A stretch of 19,167 nucleotides of DNA from Hyphomicrobiales bacterium. Lineage in GTDB: Bacteria > Pseudomonadota > Alphaproteobacteria > Rhizobiales > Aestuariivirgaceae. The notes under the pieces are model-generated. The model saw only the letters and a list, made by a program, of their open reading frames with translations. It searched no databases and was not told the origin of the DNA. This document shows positions 14,727-19,167 of the stretch, in pieces (the stretch's first letter is position 1; each line of letters starts with the position of its first letter). Both the position numbers and the translations under genes were made by a program. The stretch spans positions 1 to 19,167 of the forward strand of contig JAIBJH010000021.1 in NCBI GenBank assembly GCA_020029455.1. Reading direction: 5' to 3'.

Positions 14727-16034
14727 TCAGGCTTGGCCGAAGACGCGGGCAAAGACCGTGTCCACGTGCTTGGTGTGATAGGTGAGGTCGAAGAGACTCT
14801 CAAGTTCATTCGCCGTCATCAGTGCCGATACTTCGGTGTCTTTCTTGAGCAGATCCAAAAACTGGCCTTCGCCGCGCCAAACGGGCATCGCGTTACGCTG
14901 CACGGCGGCATAAGCGTCTTCCCGGCTCAAGCCCCTCTGTGTCAGGGCCAGCAGCACACGCTGGGAGTGGACGAGGCCGCCCAGCTTTTCCAGGTTTTTA
15001 CGCATGTTGTCGGGATAGACAACGAGTTTTTCGACGACATTTGCAAGGCGGCGAAGGGCGAAATCAAGATGCACCGTTGCGTCGGGACCGATGCCGCGCT
15101 CGACCGAGGAATGGGAAATGTCGCGCTCATGCCACAGAGCAACATTTTCGAGGGCAGGAACAACGGCGGAGCGGACCAGCCGTGCGAGGCCGGTCAGGTT
15201 TTCGGTCAGGACTGGGTTGCGCTTGTGAGGCATGGCCGAAGAGCCCTTCTGGCCCGGCGCGAAAAATTCCTCGGCCTCTAGAACCTCGGTGCGCTGTAGG
15301 TGGCGAATTTCTGTTGCCAGCCGCTCGACGGAGCTTGCGACTACGGCGAGCACGGCAAAGAACATGGCGTGGCGGTCGCGCGGGATCACCTGGGTCGAGA
15401 CAGGCTCCACAGCGAGGCCCATTTTTTTGGCGACGTGAGCTTCAACGGAAGGATCGATATTGGCAAAAGTGCCGACAGCGCCGGAGATGGCGCAGGTGGC
15501 AATTTCCTTGCGTGCGAATACCAAACGCTCCTTGGCGCGCTGGAACTCGGCATGGAAACCTGCGAGCTTCAGGCCAAAGGTTATTGGTTCTGCATGAATG
15601 CCGTGGCTGCGGCCAATGCAGGGCGTCATCTTGTGTTCGATGGCGCGGAGCTTGAGCGCGGCGAGAAGTGCGTCCACATCGGCGATCAACAGATCGGCGG
15701 CGCGGGTGAGTTGCACGTTGAGGCAGGTGTCGAGCACGTCCGACGAGGTCATGCCCTGGTGCACAAAACGCGCTTCTGGGCCGACGATTTCCGCAAGATG
15801 CGTGAGGAAGGCGATCACGTCATGCTTGGTGACGGCTTCGATCTCGTCAATGCGGGCGGCACTGAATGTGGCATCCTTGCCCTTGGCCCAGATGGCCTTA
15901 GCCGCATCCTTCGGGATGATGCCCAGTTCCGCCATGCGGTCGGCGGCATGGGCTTCGATTTCAAACCAGATCCGGTAACGAGTTTCCGGGGCCCAGATGC
16001 GGGCCATCTCGTCTCGGGTGTAGCGGGGGATCAT
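14727..16034 (-). CDS. purB: Adenylosuccinate lyase
   Basis: PurB cleaves fumarate from SAICAR and from adenylosuccinate, acting in purine synthesis and in AMP formation. The protein has 435 residues, the usual size for the shorter bacterial form. Fumarase/aspartase superfamily marks are GMTSSDVLDTCLNVQL, GRSHGIHAEPITFG with the catalytic His region, and the signature loop GQKGSSAMPHKRNP with the catalytic Ser. The C-terminal ADSL domain (from LVHSQRVLLAL) is complete. The ATG at 16034 starts MIPRYTRDEMARIW, the normal opening. It lies 44 bases downstream of the DUF2259 stop and 6 bases upstream of rnd, in one minus-strand run. It is apart from purM/purN, which is usual in bacteria. Confidence 0.97.
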   Translation of the reverse strand: MIPRYTRDEMARIWAPETRYRIWFEIEAHAADRMAELGIIPKDAAKAIWAKGKDATFSAARIDEIEAVTKHDVIAFLTHLAEIVGPEARFVHQGMTSSDVLDTCLNVQLTRAADLLIADVDALLAALKLRAIEHKMTPCIGRSHGIHAEPITFGLKLAGFHAEFQRAKERLVFARKEIATCAISGAVGTFANIDPSVEAHVAKKMGLAVEPVSTQVIPRDRHAMFFAVLAVVASSVERLATEIRHLQRTEVLEAEEFFAPGQKGSSAMPHKRNPVLTENLTGLARLVRSAVVPALENVALWHERDISHSSVERGIGPDATVHLDFALRRLANVVEKLVVYPDNMRKNLEKLGGLVHSQRVLLALTQRGLSREDAYAAVQRNAMPVWRGEGQFLDLLKKDTEVSALMTANELESLFDLTYHTKHVDTVFARVFGQA

Positions 16035-16078
16035 GGCGTGGGCTTATCAAAGCGAGCGCGCCGCGGCCAGCTAAGAAA

Positions 16079-16816
16079 TTATTCAATCAGTTCAATGGGT
16101 ACGGCGATGAACCTGCGGTTCGCCCCCTCGAATCCCCGGCTGTAAGTGCCGATCAGCGCCACTACCGGGTCATTTGGCACGTTGAAGGCTGAGGGCGCAA
16201 AGACGGCCTCGATGTCATAGCCGTGTGGGCAGTTGCGGGACTTCGGAATGGCGCTGTCCTTGGCCATGGACTTGGTGATTCCGGTCTTGAGATTCTTCAC
16301 CGTCACCTCCATGCCGGCTGGCGTGGCAATGTCCGTTTCGAGGCAGTCGGGGGGAGCCGGAAGCGTCACGTCCTTCACCTCAAGCTCAAAAGAGCCGAGA
16401 TAGTCATAGGCACCAGTGTCTGCGGTTGAGGAGTACCAGCGGGCAAAGCGCACCTTGCGGCGGTCATGGGTGAAGTCCGTGAAAGGCCGGTGGAGCAGGG
16501 TGTCGAAGCTTCCTGTCACCTTGAGCGCATCGATCGCGGGCTTTGCCCCAGCCATGGCCTTGGCGCGTGCCGCGTCGATATTGCTTTCCTCACTGTCGTC
16601 AAGCACGTGCACGGGCGAGCCCTTGACCCATTCATTCGCCGCGATGTCGATGATGAAAATGTCAGAATAGGCAAAGCCCGAGCCGTCTTGGGTGCCGTAT
16701 TGCTCGAAGGCAAAGTACTTGCCGTCCGGCGAAAAGCCGATGGCACGGGATTGCGCGCCATCGGCCGCATGGGTGGCAGTTGCGGACACTAGAAGCAAGA
16801 AGAGTGCGCGCAGCAT
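16079..16816 (-). CDS. DUF2259 domain-containing secreted protein
   Basis: This is a predicted periplasmic protein of 245 residues with no known activity. The first 18 residues (MLRALFLLLVSATATHAA) form a clear signal peptide with cleavage after HAA or nearby. The mature protein begins with a beta-propeller-like phrase, FSPDGKYFAFEQYGTQDGSG, then SDIFIIDIAANEWVKGSPV, both typical of DUF2259. Two cysteines in the mature part (in PDCLETD and RNCPHGYD) could form a disulphide. The ATG shares one base with the stop of the upstream Lrp-like gene (TGATG), so they are coupled. A link to amino acid uptake is suggested only by position. Confidence 0.86.
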   Translation of the reverse strand: MLRALFLLLVSATATHAADGAQSRAIGFSPDGKYFAFEQYGTQDGSGFAYSDIFIIDIAANEWVKGSPVHVLDDSEESNIDAARAKAMAGAKPAIDALKVTGSFDTLLHRPFTDFTHDRRKVRFARWYSSTADTGAYDYLGSFELEVKDVTLPAPPDCLETDIATPAGMEVTVKNLKTGITKSMAKDSAIPKSRNCPHGYDIEAVFAPSAFNVPNDPVVALIGTYSRGFEGANRRFIAVPIELIE

Positions 16817-17052
16817 CAGAATGCCTTGAATGTGACGAGCGTATAGGTATCGCGGATTCCCGGGATGGTCTGCAGGCGATCGGCGATGAAGCGACCGACA
16901 TCCTCCTGCTCTTCCAGATAAAGCTTCACGAGAAGGTCATAGCCGCCGGCAGTTGAATAAATCTCTGAGGCGAATTCGGCATCGGCTATTGCCGAGGCGA
17001 CGTCATAGGACTTTCCAAGTTCACATTTGATCTGGACAAAATAGGCGCGCAT
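16816..17052 (-). CDS. Stand-alone Lrp/AsnC ligand-binding (RAM) domain protein
   Basis: This 78-residue protein consists only of the amino-acid-binding RAM domain of Lrp/AsnC regulators, without a helix-turn-helix. It reads as one beta-alpha-beta-beta-alpha-beta unit: AYFVQIKCELG, a helix around YDVASAIADAE, IYSTAGGYDLLVKLYLE with the Gly-Gly-Tyr-Asp turn that lines the ligand site, then a helix and TYTLVTFKAF. Such proteins form octamers or dimers that sense amino acids and may modulate full-length Lrp proteins. I choose the ATG at 17052, with GGAAA about 8 bases upstream, over a TTG at 17073 that would add seven residues. It is 21 bases after the stop of the upstream binding-protein gene and coupled to DUF2259 downstream. 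Confidence 0.9.
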   Translation of the reverse strand: MRAYFVQIKCELGKSYDVASAIADAEFASEIYSTAGGYDLLVKLYLEEQEDVGRFIADRLQTIPGIRDTYTLVTFKAF

Positions 17053-17073
17053 CAACAGTTTCCGCTGCTTCAA

Positions 17074-18156
17074 TCATTCTGGCACAAAACGCTTGGCCGA
17101 AGGAAGCCAACGATACCATGCGAAAGGCTGACGGGCGAGGTCGCCTTTGGCATCAAAGGAAATCCTGCCTAACACTGTATCGACGCCATTACCGGCCCTA
17201 AGCCATTCCGCAATGGCAGCGCCATTGTTGACTGAGCGGGCCTTCGCTGCTGCCACGAAGACCTCGACCGCGGCATAGGCGGGCAGGGTGGCCCCCTCGG
17301 GCGTGACGCCGGATAACACGAATGAAGCGGCAGCACGGCTGGCGGATGGATTTATCATTGGGTCCTGCGCGAAGGCTGCCTGCATTTCAAACTGCACCTC
17401 CCTGGCATCCGAAGCAAAATCGTCAGTCAGGAATTGCTCACCGCCAAAGGCCACACCCTGAAAACCCGAATAGATTAGTGATGATACAAGCGCTGCTGCT
17501 TCGGCAGAGGGGAGTGCGACAATCACGCGCTCTATGGCGTTATCCATGAGTTGTTGGGAGGTTGTGGTGCTGTTGAATGAACCGAGCTTCACCGTGATCT
17601 GCATGGCGTTGGAGATCGTTGCTGCGGCCTGCTGCACGAGCGCCTGACTTTGAGGGGCGTTGCTGTACACAATTGCGCTCTTGGGTAAACTTGGCGTTGA
17701 TTGAATTTTTTGAGCCGCCAGGATGTAGGGCGCATCGTCGCGTCCGGTGGTGCGAAAGACGTTCCAATTTCCCTTTTCAGTGAGCCCAGGCTGGGACGCC
17801 GACGGCGAAATCATCAACACACCGGCGTCCTTGTAGATCAGTGCGGCGGCTGATGCTGCGCCAGAACAATAATGCCCAACGACAAGGCGCACATCCTGGG
17901 TGACTAGCTGGCGCGCAACGTCAACGGCCTTCCTGGTGTCGCAGCCATCGTCTATGGCTGTAACGATGAGGTTCTCGCCATTGATGCCGCCAGCGGCATT
18001 GGCGGCAGCGACAGCCGCTTCAACGCCGGCCCGCAACTGATTGCCAAGCGCAGCGTATTGGCCCGCCAGCGGTCCGGCAACGCCGATCGAGATTTCAGCG
18101 GCGGCGGGTGCGGCGCTTATGAAGATCGCAGCGAAAAGCCACGCGACCCACTTCAA
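17074..18156 (-). CDS. Branched-chain amino acid-type ABC transporter substrate-binding protein, divergent paralogue
   Basis: This periplasmic ligand-binding protein of the LivJ/LivK type (Peripla_BP_6) has 360 residues. The start is a TTG at 18156: GGAGG lies 5 bases upstream, and it gives the signal peptide KWVAWLFAAIFISAAPAAA followed by mature EISIGVAGPLAGQYAALG. A longer reading from the ATG at 18204 would translate the terminator of the upstream gene. The cysteine pair typical of LIV-binding proteins is kept (DDGCDT and GHYCSG), but the ligand-contact segments read SGAASAAA and SPSASQPG, unlike the neighbouring copy (SGSSIPAS, SPASTNPK). It is therefore a tandem paralogue whose ligand has probably changed. 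No permease or ATPase gene is in view; it may share a transporter encoded elsewhere. Confidence 0.9.
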   Translation of the reverse strand: MKWVAWLFAAIFISAAPAAAEISIGVAGPLAGQYAALGNQLRAGVEAAVAAANAAGGINGENLIVTAIDDGCDTRKAVDVARQLVTQDVRLVVGHYCSGAASAAALIYKDAGVLMISPSASQPGLTEKGNWNVFRTTGRDDAPYILAAQKIQSTPSLPKSAIVYSNAPQSQALVQQAAATISNAMQITVKLGSFNSTTTSQQLMDNAIERVIVALPSAEAAALVSSLIYSGFQGVAFGGEQFLTDDFASDAREVQFEMQAAFAQDPMINPSASRAAASFVLSGVTPEGATLPAYAAVEVFVAAAKARSVNNGAAIAEWLRAGNGVDTVLGRISFDAKGDLARQPFAWYRWLPSAKRFVPE

Positions 18157-18170
18157 TGAAGCCTCCAATG

Positions 18171-18200
18171 AAAAGACCCGCGCAAGGTATTGCGCGGGTC
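18171..18200 (-). terminator. Intrinsic terminator of the upstream binding-protein gene
   Basis: Read on the minus strand, GACCCGCGCAA and TTGCGCGGGTC form a perfect 11-base-pair stem around the loop TACC, followed directly by TTTT. It starts 26 bases after the stop codon of the LivJ/LivK-type gene that ends at 18227. The GC-rich stem and T-run make a standard Rho-independent terminator. It shows that the next gene must begin after it. Confidence 0.93.
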
Positions 18201-18226
18201 CCATTCAAGCAAGTGTGAACTTACGC

Positions 18227-19167
18227 TTATTGGATCGTCGGATCCTCAGCATAGGTGCCGTTGGCGAACTTGTACCAAACGTACTTGGCGTCCTTCACGT
18301 CGCCCTTGGCATCGAGAGCCAGGGTACCGAGCACGGTGTCAACCGGGTTGCTGGCGCGCAGCCATTCGGCGATCTTCTTGTTGTCGAAGCCGCCGGTGGC
18401 CTTGGCCGCAGCCGCCCACATCTCGATGGCAGCATAGGTGTAGAGCGTATAGCCTTCAGGATCGTAGCCTTCAGCCTTGAACTTCTCCACGACGGCCTTC
18501 GCGGTCGGGAAGTTGCGGGGCTCAGGAGCGAAGGTGAAGATCATGCCCGTTGCAGCTTCACCAGCAATGGTCCAGAACTCAGCGTTGTTCATGGCATCGC
18601 CGGAGAGCATCTGGGCCTGCGAGCCCTGTTCGCGCATCTGCTTCAGGATGAGCGCGCCCTCCGTGTGGTAGCCACCGACATAGACAGCGTCCACGCCCGC
18701 ATCTTTCAGCTTCGAGACGAGAGCCGAATAGTCCTTTTCACCGGGGTTATAGGATTCGTTCAGCACTTCCTTGAGGCCGGCGGCATTCATGGACTTGCGG
18801 GTTTCGTCAGCCAGACCTTTGCCATAGGCCGACTTGTCGTCGATAACGGCGACCTTTTTGCCGGCATAATGCTTGGCCAGGAAGTTGCCGGCAACGATGC
18901 CCTGGGCGTCGTCACGGCCGCAGACGCGGTGCGTAGTCCAGCTGCCTTCATCGGTGAACTTCGGATTGGTCGAAGCGGGCGAGATCATCAGCACGCCTTC
19001 CTCGGCATAAACCTTGGAGGCCGGGATTGACGAACCGGAGCAAAGGTGGCCGGCCACGAAGCTCACGCCCTTGGAGGCGAGCTGTTCAGCCACGCGGGAA
19101 GCTTGTTCCGGCACACAGGCATCATCGCCGATCTCAAGAACGATCTTCTCGCCATTTACGCCGCCAG
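18227..19167 (-). CDS. Branched-chain amino acid-type ABC transporter substrate-binding protein (N-terminus beyond the window)
   Basis: This periplasmic binding protein of the LivJ/LivK type captures branched-chain or related amino acids for an ABC importer. The right window edge cuts it: 312 C-terminal residues are visible, starting GGVNGEKIVLEIGDDACV, and about 50-60 residues with the signal peptide are missing. The reading frame is open to the edge, so the GTG at 19114 is internal and not the start. Family marks are DDACVPEQASRVAEQL, GHLCSGSSIPAS (the second Cys of the conserved disulphide and the Ser/Thr-rich ligand loop) and GVLMISPASTNPKFT. DAVYVGGYHTEGALILKQMR lies in the hinge half. 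The strong terminator after its stop suggests a highly expressed single gene, as is usual for binding proteins. Its shorter-spaced paralogue follows. Confidence 0.94.
   Translation of the reverse strand, partial: GGVNGEKIVLEIGDDACVPEQASRVAEQLASKGVSFVAGHLCSGSSIPASKVYAEEGVLMISPASTNPKFTDEGSWTTHRVCGRDDAQGIVAGNFLAKHYAGKKVAVIDDKSAYGKGLADETRKSMNAAGLKEVLNESYNPGEKDYSALVSKLKDAGVDAVYVGGYHTEGALILKQMREQGSQAQMLSGDAMNNAEFWTIAGEAATGMIFTFAPEPRNFPTAKAVVEKFKAEGYDPEGYTLYTYAAIEMWAAAAKATGGFDNKKIAEWLRASNPVDTVLGTLALDAKGDVKDAKYVWYKFANGTYAEDPTIQ

Noticed and set aside
14301..16145. Two long plus-strand open frames opposite rnd and purB
   Set aside because: They mirror well-conserved enzymes with intact catalytic motifs. 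No ribosome-binding site or family feature supports them.
18041..19030. Plus-strand open frame of 329 codons opposite the two binding proteins
   Set aside because: It spans the terminator and parts of two real genes on the other strand. The composition is that of an antisense shadow.
1..19167. CRISPR array, tRNA/rRNA, insertion sequence, prophage or toxin-antitoxin genes
   Set aside because: I looked for regular direct repeats, tRNA-like cloverleaf ends, transposase motifs and small paired genes with DNA-binding/toxin features and found none.

Overview
This window looks like a chromosomal segment of an alphaproteobacterium, most likely Hyphomicrobiales (Rhizobiales). The evidence is moderately high GC, dense operons with overlapping start/stop codons, and a gene neighbourhood (purM/purN, DUF2066, CDP-alcohol phosphatidyltransferase, AI-2E family permease, hdaA, ppk, ppx) that I know from that group. 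I see no tRNA, rRNA, CRISPR array, insertion sequence or prophage gene. Most of the window is core metabolism.

Layout. Bases 1-225 are a leader with inverted repeats, possibly carrying the last codons of an upstream gene. Bases 226-2364 (+) encode a cytoplasmic-type molybdopterin oxidoreductase. A roughly 280-base gap with small hairpins follows, then a possible 59-residue membrane protein (2644-2823). Divergent genes for a nucleoside hydrolase (-) and a YafY-type HTH/WYL regulator (+) share an intergenic region with a strong palindromic operator candidate. purM and purN (-, 4568-6243) form a two-gene purine operon. Divergently from purM, a plus-strand run at 6324-13549 encodes DUF2066, CDP-alcohol phosphatidyltransferase, AI-2E permease, HdaA, polyphosphate kinase and exopolyphosphatase. 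From the right edge a minus-strand run encodes a LivJ/LivK-type binding protein (cut by the window end), an intrinsic terminator, a second binding-protein paralogue, a stand-alone Lrp/AsnC ligand-binding domain, a DUF2259 secreted protein, adenylosuccinate lyase (purB) and RNase D (rnd). It meets ppx tail to tail.

How the genes fit together. Three purine biosynthesis genes (purM, purN, purB) and a nucleoside hydrolase lie within about 13 kb. ppk and ppx make and break polyphosphate. HdaA is expected to restrain DnaA after replication starts. The right end pairs amino-acid-type binding proteins with a small amino-acid-sensing domain.

I found no clearly undescribed multi-gene system. The points most worth checking are the palindrome plus direct repeat between iunH and the WYL regulator, the terminator that corrects the start of the second binding protein, the small ORF at 2644, the inverted-repeat leader at the left edge, and the altered pocket region of the second binding protein.
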